Origin: an uncultured Mycoplasmatota bacterium
GTDB lineage: Bacteria > Bacillota_I > Bacilli_A > RF39 > UBA660
Reading direction: 5' to 3'
DNA length: 55,842 bases
Assembly (NCBI GenBank): GCA_900552235.1
Contig: URYZ01000002.1
Location: forward strand, 1-55,842
Shown: positions 33,937 to 42,413 of the stretch, in pieces
How positions within the stretch are numbered: position 1 is the first letter of the stretch
How the letters are laid out: the number at the start of each line of letters is the position of its first letter
Made by a program: the position numbers and the translations under genes
The notes under the pieces: generated by a model
The model's input: only the letters and a program-made list of their open reading frames with translations
Database searches by the model: none
What the model was told of the DNA's origin: nothing

Positions 33937-36307
33937 ATTTATCTCTTAATACAGCATTACATTTAGTTGTAACTTCATCAATAATTCTTTTAAATACTTC
34001 CATTACTTCATCTTCTTCAAGTGTTCTTGTATTATCACTAAATGTTAATTTATATGCAATTGATTTTTCATCTTCTTTTACATTAGTACCTGTATATACA
34101 TCAAATACTTCAATATTAGTAAGAAGTCTAGACCCTGCATGCTTTATTACATCATATAATGCTTTTTGTTCTACATCTTTTTTTATTATAAAAGCAACAT
34201 CTTTTACTATTTCAGGATAAATACTTGCTTCTTTAAACTTTATAGGCTTTACATTCATCATAATATCTTTAAGTGATATTTCACATACATAAATATCATC
34301 TTTTTTAATACTTGGATGAACTTTACCTATAATTCCTACTTCTTTTTTATCTACAAGTATTCTTGCTCCAATTTTAGGATGTATATCATTAATACTATCT
34401 TTTTCAAAACTATATCTATTTTTAAGACCTACATAATCTAAAATATTTTCTATTATTCCTTTTATTAAATAAAAATCTACTTTTAAACTATTACTATTCC
34501 ATGAAGTGGTAACTAAATTACCTTTCATTAAAATAGTTAATAGCGTGTCTTCGTTATAATTTTCATCATATACTTTACTTATTTCATAAATACAAATATT
34601 ATCTTGCTTTCTTGCTTTATTATAATCATATATATTTAATAACGAAGGAATTAAACTTGTTCTTACAACACTTTTATCTATACTCATTGGATTAGGTAAA
34701 TATATATTTTTAATATCTTTATATTTAAAGCTATCTGCCATTTCTATCGAAGTTAAAGTATATGTTTTTACTTCATTAAGTCCTAAAGTTCTACATCTTT
34801 TACTTATATCTTTTCTAAATTTAACATCTTTTTCATAACCACCTTGTTTTATTTCTAATTTAGGAAGAGTTGATTTTAAATTATGATAACCATAAAGTCT
34901 ACCTATTTCTTCTGCTAAATCATTAACAAATGGATCAATATCTAGTCTTCTGTTAGGAATAGTACAAGTAAATATACCATCTTCTAAAGTATATTTAAAA
35001 TCTAATCTATCAAGTTCTTTTTCCATATCTGAAGTACTTATATCAATACCTAACATTTTATTAATATCATCTTTTTTAAATGTAACTACTTTTGGTGTTT
35101 TATCAATATTATCATACATTACTATACCATCATATATTTTAGCATTAGCATATTTTTCTAATAAGTGACAAGCTCTATTAAGGGCAAGAAGTGTATATTC
35201 ATAGTTAAGTCCTTTACCAAATCTTACTGAAGCCTCACTTCTTAAATTCAATCTATTAGCAGTATTTCTTATACTTACATTATCAAATATAGCACTTTCA
35301 ATTAAGATATTTTTTGTAGTATTTTCTACTTCAGTAGCCATACCTCCCATTACTCCCGCGATAGAAATAGGTTTTACACCATCAGTTATAACAATATCAT
35401 TACTTGTTAATGTTCTTTCTTTATTATCTAAAGTTATAATTTTTTCATTTTCTTTAGCATTTCTTACTTCAATAAATTTACCTATACTATCATAATCATA
35501 AAAATGAAGAGGTTGTCCAAATTCTAACATAACATAATTAGAAATATCAACAACATTATTTATACTTCTCATTCCAACGCTTTCAAGACGTTTTTTAATA
35601 AAATCTGGGCTTTCTTTTATTTCAACATCTTTAACTAATTTAGTTAAGAAATAAGGACATTTTGAAGTATTTACTGTTAAATTTATTAAATTATTACAAG
35701 ATTTATCTAAAACTTTATAACTTGTATCAGGAAGAGTAACTTTTTTATTTAAAATTGTACCTATTTCATAAGCAAATCCTATATGATAATAGCAATCATT
35801 ATTTCTATGTTTATGAACATCAAGTTCATATAATGTATCATCTAATCCTAAATACTTAAGTGGATCTTCTCCTACTACAGCATCACTATTTAATTCACAA
35901 ATTCCTTTATTATAGTTTTCTTCAGTTTTTTCTTCTATTCCAAGTTCAAATAAAGCACAAATCATTCCATTTGATTCTACGCCTCTTATTTTTCCTTTTT
36001 TAATAACATTGTTACCTGGCAAAACACACCCATCTTTAGCTACGATAACTTTAATACCTTGTCTTACATTTTTTGCACCACATACTATTTGTAATGTTTC
36101 ATTTCCAATATCAACAAGACATATATGTAAATGATCACTATCTGGATGATTTTCACATGTTAAAACTTCTCCAATTACTAAATTATCTATATGTTTAGTA
36201 ACTACTTTTTCAACATTAATACCTGCTTGTGTTATTTCTGTTGCTAACTTTTTTAAATCTCTATTTTCTATATCAACATAATCTTTAACCCAATTTAAAC
36301 TAATCAT
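33935..36307 (-). CDS. pheT: Phenylalanyl-tRNA synthetase beta subunit
   Basis: About 790 residues, full length. It forms the alpha2-beta2 enzyme with PheS. Domains: tRNA-binding EMAP-like domain (~40-150, 'VIGEVLTCENHPDSDHLHIC'), B3/B4 editing domain (~200-400, 'EASVRFGKGL'), B5 DNA-binding-like domain, a catalytically silent class II core, and the C-terminal anticodon-binding domain ('FRKDIS' to 'TFSDNTRTLEEDEVMEVFKR' are its visible landmarks). The ATG at 36307 follows GGGAGG, 1 base after the pheS stop. Confidence 0.97.
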   Translation of the reverse strand: MISLNWVKDYVDIENRDLKKLATEITQAGINVEKVVTKHIDNLVIGEVLTCENHPDSDHLHICLVDIGNETLQIVCGAKNVRQGIKVIVAKDGCVLPGNNVIKKGKIRGVESNGMICALFELGIEEKTEENYNKGICELNSDAVVGEDPLKYLGLDDTLYELDVHKHRNNDCYYHIGFAYEIGTILNKKVTLPDTSYKVLDKSCNNLINLTVNTSKCPYFLTKLVKDVEIKESPDFIKKRLESVGMRSINNVVDISNYVMLEFGQPLHFYDYDSIGKFIEVRNAKENEKIITLDNKERTLTSNDIVITDGVKPISIAGVMGGMATEVENTTKNILIESAIFDNVSIRNTANRLNLRSEASVRFGKGLNYEYTLLALNRACHLLEKYANAKIYDGIVMYDNIDKTPKVVTFKKDDINKMLGIDISTSDMEKELDRLDFKYTLEDGIFTCTIPNRRLDIDPFVNDLAEEIGRLYGYHNLKSTLPKLEIKQGGYEKDVKFRKDISKRCRTLGLNEVKTYTLTSIEMADSFKYKDIKNIYLPNPMSIDKSVVRTSLIPSLLNIYDYNKARKQDNICIYEISKVYDENYNEDTLLTILMKGNLVTTSWNSNSLKVDFYLIKGIIENILDYVGLKNRYSFEKDSINDIHPKIGARILVDKKEVGIIGKVHPSIKKDDIYVCEISLKDIMMNVKPIKFKEASIYPEIVKDVAFIIKKDVEQKALYDVIKHAGSRLLTNIEVFDVYTGTNVKEDEKSIAYKLTFSDNTRTLEEDEVMEVFKRIIDEVTTKCNAVLRDK

Positions 36308-36308
36308 A

Positions 36309-37340
36309 TTAATCCTCCCTTTTATCAAATGGTGATACTTCTCTTAAATCTGTTTGATAGAATGTTCTTATATCATTTATACCATATTTAAGCATTGCAA
36401 GACGTTCTGCTCCAAACCCAAATGCAAATCCTGTCCAACTATTTGGATCATAACCACAGTTTTTTAAGACATTTGGATGTACAATTCCTGCTCCTGCTAC
36501 AGTTATCCAACCTGTATTTTTACATAAAGAACAACCTTTTCCATGACATGCAAAACAACTAATATCAGTTTCTACACTTGGTTCAGTAAACTGATAATAA
36601 CTTGGTCTAAATCTAGTTTCACAACTCTCTCCAAATAAATGTTTAAATATAACATCCATTGTTCCTTTAAGGTCTGATAAACTTATTTCTTTATCTACTA
36701 CTAAACCTTCAATTTGCATAAATTGATGTGAATGTGTTGCATCATCATCATCTCTTCTGTAAGTTTTTCCAGGACAAATCATTCTAATAGGTTTTTTCCC
36801 TTCATACTTTAACATTGTTCTTGCTTGAACTGGAGATGTTTGACTTCTAAGTAAGATTTCATCATCTTTTATATAAAATGTATCTTGTGCATCCCTTGCA
36901 GGATGTCCTTTTGGAATATTTAATAATTCAAAATTAAATTTATCCTCTTCAATTTCAGGACCATCCAAAACATCATAACCCATTGAAATAAATACAGTTT
37001 CAATATCTTCAACTAATTTTTCTAAAATATTAGGTGAACCACTTGTTATTTTAGTTCCAGGAAGTGTTATATCTATTTGTTCTTTATTTAACTCTTCATT
37101 TAATTTTTCTTCCTCTAAAACTTTTTGTTTTTCCATAAATAAAGTATTAAAATGATTTCTAATATCATTAACCATCATTCCATAACTTTTTTTATCAACT
37201 GCTTCTTTTATCCCATTTTGTAAAATAGTAATAATCCCTGTTTTACCTAAATATAAAACCTTAATTTCATTTAAAGATTTTAAATCATTAACATTACTAA
37301 TTTTATTACTTATTTCATTTTTTATTTCATCAATATTCAT
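36309..37340 (-). CDS. pheS: Phenylalanyl-tRNA synthetase alpha subunit
   Basis: 343 residues. Class II catalytic core with motif 2 ('CPGKTYRRDDDDATHSHQF'), 'PSYYQFTEPSVE', a Cys-rich stretch ('CFACHGKGCSLCKNTGW') as in Bacillus PheS, and motif 3 ('GFAFGFGAERLAMLKYGI'). The N-terminal coiled coil binds tRNA. AGGAGG precedes the ATG. Controlled by the T-box leader upstream, and followed by pheT. Confidence 0.98.
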   Translation of the reverse strand: MNIDEIKNEISNKISNVNDLKSLNEIKVLYLGKTGIITILQNGIKEAVDKKSYGMMVNDIRNHFNTLFMEKQKVLEEEKLNEELNKEQIDITLPGTKITSGSPNILEKLVEDIETVFISMGYDVLDGPEIEEDKFNFELLNIPKGHPARDAQDTFYIKDDEILLRSQTSPVQARTMLKYEGKKPIRMICPGKTYRRDDDDATHSHQFMQIEGLVVDKEISLSDLKGTMDVIFKHLFGESCETRFRPSYYQFTEPSVETDISCFACHGKGCSLCKNTGWITVAGAGIVHPNVLKNCGYDPNSWTGFAFGFGAERLAMLKYGINDIRTFYQTDLREVSPFDKRED

Positions 37341-37361
37341 AAAAATCCTCCTTCATAAAAT

Positions 37362-37562
37362 AAAAAAGGTAATACCAAAGGACGAATTATTTCGTGGTAC
37401 CACCTTATTTCATAAGTATAACTTATCTTAAACCTTTAACGCAGGTAACGATAAAGCTAAAGAGTGAATTCATAAGATATTACTTAGAAGTTTACACCAA
37501 CCACTTCTTCTCTTAAAGTAATACTTCTTATTACTATTTTCTTATTATCGCTTTTTCTTATG
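37362..37562 (-). promoter_or_regulatory. T-box riboswitch controlling pheS-pheT
   Basis: On the minus strand: AGAGAAG bulge and GGTGTAAAC apical region of Stem I, specifier TTC (37468-37466) in the context GAA-TTC-A, the conserved AAGGTGGTACCACG T-box (around 37393-37407), and a terminator ending in six T at 37362-37367. The specifier is Phe, matching the genes downstream. Confidence 0.96.
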
Positions 37563-37567
37563 TATTG

Positions 37568-37596
37568 AGTATACTATTAAATTAAGAAAAATTCAA
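37568..37596 (-). promoter_or_regulatory. Promoter of the pheST T-box transcript
   Basis: -35 TTGAAT (37591-37596), 17-base spacer, -10 TATACT (37568-37573) on the minus strand. Confidence 0.75.
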
Positions 37597-37614
37597 GATG
37601 TTTACTTAAGTTTT

Positions 37615-39063
37615 TTAAATTCCAAGAATATATGGATTACTACTTGTTCCATCTCCACCAGTTATTTTAACATCTGTTTTTAAATATAATGTTGGTCTAA
37701 CATCAAGATTTAAAATAGCTGTATAATTAGAATTAGTACCAGTATAATTATTAATCATCCCTTCATCACGCAACATATAAACATGCCCTTCATAACTCGA
37801 ATTTTGTGGTAATAGCCATTCTTTCCATGAGGCAAGAGGATTAGTATTTTTATTATATAACCAATTTGTATCATTACATACTCTTATATCATCGTTTGAT
37901 GCATTTTTATTATATAATTTTTTTGTTTCACAATTAGCGCTTGCGTATCCATAGTCACTTGCATACATAAGAGCCACTTTTCCAACCCAACTATTTGGAT
38001 TTGTTCCACGATAATATGTACTCCCACTTATTTTCCTTTCATATTGATATATTTGCTCAACAGTTACTAAATATTCACTTACATAGCCTCCTAAATAATA
38101 CTTTGATTCAGCCACATAATTTGAATTTGATAAATTATTATAATATGTATTATTTAAATATACATTTAAAGTTGCATTTACCCAATTATTTCTACCGTTA
38201 TTATCCCATGTTTTCTTTCCTATACTTTGATCTTTTATTAATTTTATTCTATTTTCTATCTTACCTGTTCCATCATCTGTTGGAAAAACACCAATTATTC
38301 TCCATGTTTCTCCATTAAATGTTACATAGTTTTTGGGATTTGCTCCCCTATATCTATATTCTATTATACTTTCTGTTGCTCCTATTTGAAGTGTACTATC
38401 AGCAGGATGTGTTATGGTGTAAAGTCCACTATTATCTTTATTATCTGTTAATGCTATTAAAGTATCAGTAGCAGGAGGAATAAATGGTGTTTCAACACTT
38501 ACTTTAAACTTAACATTACCTCCTATAATAGTTTGATGTGTTCCTCCTGCTTCAAATATATTTGTTTTAGGACTTATCCATGATGTTAAGCTATATTCAT
38601 GTGTTTCTGTTGCATTTGTAAATGTATTAGTACATAATACATAACTATTTTCATATTTATATTTATCTAAATCTGTTATAAAAGATGGTCCATAAACTAT
38701 ATTTTTTGTTTTATTATTTAAATATACTTTACCTTTATCTATATTATTTAAATACTCAATATCCATAGTTAAATATACTATATAATTAATATCTTTATTA
38801 GTTGTATTATTTACACTTACTTTAAAATTAAATACATTACCACTTGCAATACCTTCTTCATCTGTTTTTAAAGTATCTCCCGTTACATTAATATTATTAG
38901 TTTCTTCATAAGTTAAAGTAAGTGATCCTATATTAATTTGATGCTGTTTATTTCCTCTTAAAACAAGATTATAAGTAGCATAACTTACTCCTACCATTAA
39001 ACATAATATTAATGTAATATATAAAGTTAATTTTATATTTTTTATTTTCTTATTCTCTTCCAT
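37615..39063 (-). CDS. Surface protein, paralogue 3 (TasA/CalY-like N-terminal domain)
   Basis: 482 residues. A signal/anchor segment (residues ~12-30, 'LTLYITLILCLMVGVSYATY') leads to a ~170-residue domain similar in layout to camelysin/TasA fibre proteins ('INIGSLTLTYEE', 'NVFNFKVSVNNTTNKDINYI'). The shared core follows from residue ~195 ('NSGLYTITHPADSTLQIG', 'RIIGVFPTDDG', 'YYLGGY', 'MYASDYGYASANCETKKLY', 'VRPTLYLKTDVKITGGDG'). The segment between 'EWLL' and 'VRPT' differs fully from the two paralogues. AAGAGGGATGATAT precedes the ATG. It is intact. Probably displayed outside and possibly binds a ligand with its variable loop; no biochemical role is known to me. Confidence 0.8.
   Translation of the reverse strand: MEENKKIKNIKLTLYITLILCLMVGVSYATYNLVLRGNKQHQINIGSLTLTYEETNNINVTGDTLKTDEEGIASGNVFNFKVSVNNTTNKDINYIVYLTMDIEYLNNIDKGKVYLNNKTKNIVYGPSFITDLDKYKYENSYVLCTNTFTNATETHEYSLTSWISPKTNIFEAGGTHQTIIGGNVKFKVSVETPFIPPATDTLIALTDNKDNSGLYTITHPADSTLQIGATESIIEYRYRGANPKNYVTFNGETWRIIGVFPTDDGTGKIENRIKLIKDQSIGKKTWDNNGRNNWVNATLNVYLNNTYYNNLSNSNYVAESKYYLGGYVSEYLVTVEQIYQYERKISGSTYYRGTNPNSWVGKVALMYASDYGYASANCETKKLYNKNASNDDIRVCNDTNWLYNKNTNPLASWKEWLLPQNSSYEGHVYMLRDEGMINNYTGTNSNYTAILNLDVRPTLYLKTDVKITGGDGTSSNPYILGI
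38243..38450. repeat. Dispersed ~210-bp coding repeat, copy 3
   Basis: Near-identical at DNA level to 12121-12330 and 30125-30335; it encodes the shared core of the surface paralogues. Confidence 0.75.
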
Positions 39064-39101
39064 ATATCATCCCTCTTAATTATCTACTTATATCTTACAA
39101 C

Positions 39102-39137
39102 AAAAAAAAGACTTTGTCTATTAAAATAGGAACAAAG
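39102..39137 (-). terminator. Terminator of truB
   Basis: 6-bp outer stem (39112-39117, 39132-39137) with an inner AATAG/CTATT stem, followed by eight T on the minus strand. It overlaps the truB 3' end. Confidence 0.85.
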
Positions 39138-39978
39138 GCTTCATTTTTTTACTATCTTTTTCGTAAACTTTATATGCTACGAGTAATTTATTATTCTTTG
39201 TAAATAAAACTATATCTTCATTATATATATTATCTATAATACAACCATTCAATACTTTCTTTTCTAAAATATCATCTACTTCTACTTTTTTATAATTTAA
39301 AATACTATTTATATCACAAAACTTATAATTATCATTTTTTATATCTTCAATTGTATAACTTTTTTTTATATCAAAATCATCTATTTTTATTCTTTTTAAA
39401 CTACTCATACACATTGGTATATTAGTTACTTTACTTAAATCATTAATAAAACTTCTTATATAAAAACCTTTACTTACTTTTATAGTAAAACATAAATAAC
39501 TATAATTATTTTCACTTTTCATATAAATATCATATATATCATATATAGTAACTTCTTTTTTAGGTAAAATAACTTCTTCATTATTTCTAGCATATTCATA
39601 TAATCTTTTACCATTTACTTTAACAGCACTGTAAATAGGCACTTCTTGCATATATGTTTTTTCAAAAGATAATAAACTATTAATTAAATAATATTTATTA
39701 ACAATAATCTCTTTATTACATACTATCTTACCTGTTATATCATAAGTAGTAGTAGATGTTCCTACAAGTACTTCTACTTCATAAGTTTTATCCTCTTTAG
39801 GAAACAATTTTTGTATTTTAGTATATTTACCTATTCCTATGACTAATAAGCCTGTTGCTAAAGGATCAAGAGTTCCAAAATGACCTACCTTTTTAGTATT
39901 AAATTTCTTACTAATTATATTTACTACATCTCTACTTGTATAATTTTTATCTTTATTTATAAGTAATAACTCATTCAT
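39121..39978 (-). CDS. truB: tRNA pseudouridine-55 synthase
   Basis: 285 residues. It makes pseudouridine 55 in the T-loop of nearly all tRNAs. The catalytic Asp lies in 'GTLDPLATGLLVIGIG' (residues ~36-51). 'YSAVKVNGKRLYEYAR' and 'VSKGFYIRSFINDL' are RNA-binding signatures. The C-terminal PUA-like part is short. Promoter not clear; a 37-base perfect inverted repeat (40007-40043) lies upstream. Confidence 0.96.
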   Translation of the reverse strand: MNELLLINKDKNYTSRDVVNIISKKFNTKKVGHFGTLDPLATGLLVIGIGKYTKIQKLFPKEDKTYEVEVLVGTSTTTYDITGKIVCNKEIIVNKYYLINSLLSFEKTYMQEVPIYSAVKVNGKRLYEYARNNEEVILPKKEVTIYDIYDIYMKSENNYSYLCFTIKVSKGFYIRSFINDLSKVTNIPMCMSSLKRIKIDDFDIKKSYTIEDIKNDNYKFCDINSILNYKKVEVDDILEKKVLNGCIIDNIYNEDIVLFTKNNKLLVAYKVYEKDSKKMKPLFLF

Positions 39979-40006
39979 ATAAACGCCATCCTTTTATTTT
40001 TATTTT

Positions 40007-40043
40007 AATATAAACTGAACACCTTAGGTGTTCAGTTTATATT
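40007..40043. terminator. Perfect 17-bp inverted repeat with 3-base loop
   Basis: Arms 40007-40023 and 40027-40043 pair without mismatch. It lies between popT and truB, which run in the same direction. On the minus strand the 3' side is A-rich, not T-rich, so a classical terminator would need the TTTATATT end of the arm. An RNase III site, attenuator or protein-binding operator is also possible. Confidence 0.6.
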
Positions 40044-40060
40044 ATTTCATAATATTATTC

Positions 40061-40924
40061 TTATTCTTTATCAATAGCTCTTGCCAACATATATCCCCAA
40101 CAAAGAGCAAATAAACTTGTTGCTACATTAATAAATGTAAATTTAAAATCTGTTAACTGAAGAAGTAATACTACAACTGATGACAAAACAAATCCCATAA
40201 TAGCAAAATATGTTTTTGTTTCATATTTTTTTATTAAATTAGTAATAAGCTTAGCCATAAATACTATTCCTATTATTACACCTATTCCAAAAGGAACAAG
40301 AATTAATAAATTACTTCCTAATTTACTAAAATCTGTTATTGTAGATACTGTATAAATTATCTTATCATAATAACCTAAAACCATTAAAATAAATGAACCA
40401 CTTATCCCAGGAATTACCATTGCAGAACTTGCTATAAATCCCATAAGTAATAAAAGTAAATAATCTATTATTCCCATATTAGTAAATGATATTTCTATTA
40501 AACCTGTTTTTAAAAAATTTAAAGAAATAACAAAGAAAAAAATAACAAAAAATATCAAATAATTTATTTTACTTCCTTTTCCTTTTATTTTTCTCATAAT
40601 TAATGATACTCCACCAAATATAAGTCCAATAAATAAACATAATGTTTGTGCTTTATAATTAGTTAAAGCATATGTAACAAGTTTACTTGTTGATACAATT
40701 GCTACTAAAATACCAAGAATTATAGGTAAAAGTTTTATAAAATTACCTTTTATATCTTTAAAAAAATTCCCAATTGATGAGAGTATAAGTTCATATAATC
40801 CCATAGATACTGCCATTGTTCCTCCAGAAACACCTGGAATAACATTAGCTATTCCTAAAATAAAGCCCTTAATAAAATTAATTAATCCAATTTTAACTGG
40901 ATTATCTTTACTTACAACACCCAT
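40061..40924 (-). CDS. popT: DUF368 undecaprenyl-phosphate translocase (PopT-like)
   Basis: 287 residues with about eight membrane segments. The hallmark 'GIANVIPGVSGGTMAVSMG' near the N-terminus and its second copy 'SSAMVIPGISGSFILMVLG' mark DUF368. The family (PopT) has been shown to recycle undecaprenyl phosphate, the lipid carrier for wall polymers, across the membrane. It follows a small membrane protein by one base, so the two are co-translated. Confidence 0.93.
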   Translation of the reverse strand: MGVVSKDNPVKIGLINFIKGFILGIANVIPGVSGGTMAVSMGLYELILSSIGNFFKDIKGNFIKLLPIILGILVAIVSTSKLVTYALTNYKAQTLCLFIGLIFGGVSLIMRKIKGKGSKINYLIFFVIFFFVISLNFLKTGLIEISFTNMGIIDYLLLLLMGFIASSAMVIPGISGSFILMVLGYYDKIIYTVSTITDFSKLGSNLLILVPFGIGVIIGIVFMAKLITNLIKKYETKTYFAIMGFVLSSVVVLLLQLTDFKFTFINVATSLFALCWGYMLARAIDKE

Positions 40925-40925
40925 C

Positions 40926-41189
40926 TTATAAATCCTCCATAAACCATAATTTTAATTTATATGTTGTTCTTAAACCCTCATCTACTTTAATAATTTTATA
41001 AATAATATTATCATATTTTGTTACTTCAATATTATTACCATTTTGTTTTGTTTTATATGTTTCTTTTTTAACCACATATATTGGATTTTTTTTATTTGTT
41101 ATATTTTGAAAATTAAAATACCCTAAAATAAACCAAAAAACAAGTAATAATATTATTGTTGAAAAAATAACTCCAAATAATTTTTTCAT
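40926..41189 (-). CDS. Small single-pass membrane protein, upstream partner of PopT
   Basis: 87 residues. One N-terminal membrane segment ('VIFSTIILLLVFWFILGYF') and a basic extracellular tail with a Tyr/Lys-rich beta-like pattern ('VTKYDNIIYKIIKVDE'). Family not recognised. Its stop is one base ahead of the popT start, which suggests linked function or simple coupling. A binding site on the minus strand (AGGTGAAATT) precedes the ATG. Confidence 0.75.
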   Translation of the reverse strand: MKKLFGVIFSTIILLLVFWFILGYFNFQNITNKKNPIYVVKKETYKTKQNGNNIEVTKYDNIIYKIIKVDEGLRTTYKLKLWFMEDL

Positions 41190-41303
41190 AATTTCACCTA
41201 CTTACATTTATAATTTTATCATACATATTTTAAGATGTAAACAAAAGAAAAAAACATGTTTAGAATATACAATAAAAATTAATTTAAGTAAGATAATATA
41301 ATA

Positions 41304-41336
41304 AAAAACGTAAGAGTTTTAAACTTTTACGTTTTT
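41304..41336 (-). terminator. Terminator of the thioredoxin-like/TM2 pair
   Basis: 10-bp perfect outer stem (41304-41313, 41327-41336) with further inner pairing, T-rich on the minus strand, next to the stop at 41350. Confidence 0.85.
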
Positions 41337-41349
41337 ATTATAATAACAA

Positions 41350-41682
41350 TTAATCTATTAAATCATTACCAGATGCATCTTTTTTAATATTACCAGTTAA
41401 TATAAGTATTCCTTCGATTAATCCCCAAATAGCACTAACCCAAGAAAGTAAAAATAAACTAAGTAATGTTATTAAAAGTTGTGCTATTGCTTTACCATTA
41501 TATCCAAGATAAAAATTATGAACTCCATAACATCCTAAAAATATACCAAGTATTCCAGCCGTTATTTTTGATTTACCATTTACATTATCAATTTTTTTAT
41601 TTTTTCTTAAATTAACTCCACAATTTAAACATACATCTTGAACATCATTTACTTTTTTACCACAATTAAAACAATAATTCAT
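41350..41682 (-). CDS. Zinc-ribbon TM2-domain membrane protein
   Basis: About 110 residues. An N-terminal zinc ribbon ('YCFNCGKKV' ... 'VCLNCGVNL') precedes a two-helix TM2 domain ('LGIFLGCYGVHNFYLGY' ... 'SWVSAIWGLIEGILIL'). TM2 proteins are small membrane proteins of unclear function. The ATG at 41682 follows GGAGGG. The gene directly follows the thioredoxin-like gene and shares its transcript. Confidence 0.9.
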   Translation of the reverse strand: MNYCFNCGKKVNDVQDVCLNCGVNLRKNKKIDNVNGKSKITAGILGIFLGCYGVHNFYLGYNGKAIAQLLITLLSLFLLSWVSAIWGLIEGILILTGNIKKDASGNDLID

Positions 41683-41698
41683 AAATCCCTCCGACAAA

Positions 41699-42289
41699 TT
41701 AATTACATGAAGTACATACATCATCTAATAATTCATTTATATTTTTTCTAAGTTTTTCATTAAATAAATTCTTCTTTTCTTCAGTCCAATATTCACTTGG
41801 TACTTTATCACTAATTAATGATGTTTCATTATCATTAAATATTATTTTTCCTTCTTTAACAAAAGTTATATTAGGAACAAATATTCTTTTCTTACCTTCT
41901 TCATCATAATTTAAATAATCATTTAAAATACTAACTACTTTTTGGTAAAATTCTGTATTGTTTTTCCTATCTTCTCTTATATTATAATAATATATTTTTT
42001 CTATTCCTTCATTTTTTGCAATTTCATTTAATAAAGGAACATATGCCATACACCAAGGACATTCAGGATAACCCAAATATACTATTCCTATTCCATGTTC
42101 TAAAATATTTATTATTTCATCTTTAGATCTATAAACAAAAACATTGTCTTTACTAACACTAGTATATTCTTTACTAAACTTTATATTATCGGTATTATTA
42201 TCTTTCTTTATAAAAACAAAGTAAACAACTAAACTCGCTATCAAAAGTAATAATACCCCCAAAACTATATATTTAATTTTCTTATCCAT
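41699..42289 (-). CDS. Membrane-anchored thioredoxin-like protein
   Basis: 196 residues. One membrane anchor (~5-27), then an extracellular thioredoxin fold with 'YLGYPECPWCMAYVP' (CPWC active site) and cis-Pro region 'FVPNITFVKEGK'. A second Cys pair 'VCTSC' sits at the extreme C-terminus. Such proteins act in disulfide exchange on exported proteins; similar ones are called bacteriocin-transport accessory proteins. The promoter side holds AAGGAAG before ATG. Confidence 0.85.
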   Translation of the reverse strand: MDKKIKYIVLGVLLLLIASLVVYFVFIKKDNNTDNIKFSKEYTSVSKDNVFVYRSKDEIINILEHGIGIVYLGYPECPWCMAYVPLLNEIAKNEGIEKIYYYNIREDRKNNTEFYQKVVSILNDYLNYDEEGKKRIFVPNITFVKEGKIIFNDNETSLISDKVPSEYWTEEKKNLFNEKLRKNINELLDDVCTSCN

Positions 42290-42356
42290 AATACTTCTTC
42301 CTTTCTAATTATTACTTTCTAAGTATAGCACATATTCCCTATTTATTCAATTTATT

Positions 42357-42386
42357 TACATAAATTAGATTATTTTTAACATAATA
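42357..42386 (+). promoter_or_regulatory. SigG-like forespore promoter of the ger operon
   Basis: TACATA (42357-42362), 17 bases, CATAATA (42380-42386). The -10 fits the CATWMTA consensus of SigG and the -35 differs from TGHATA at one base. It lies 27 bases before the ATG of gerKA. Germinant receptors are known SigG targets in Bacillus, so the match is expected. Confidence 0.65.
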
Positions 42387-42413
42387 AAATTAGGTTAAAA
42401 GGATGTGATTATT

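Noticed and set aside
11482..39063. Diversity-generating retroelement acting on the three surface paralogues
   Set aside because: No reverse transcriptase or template repeat is in the window; the idea is kept only as a check.
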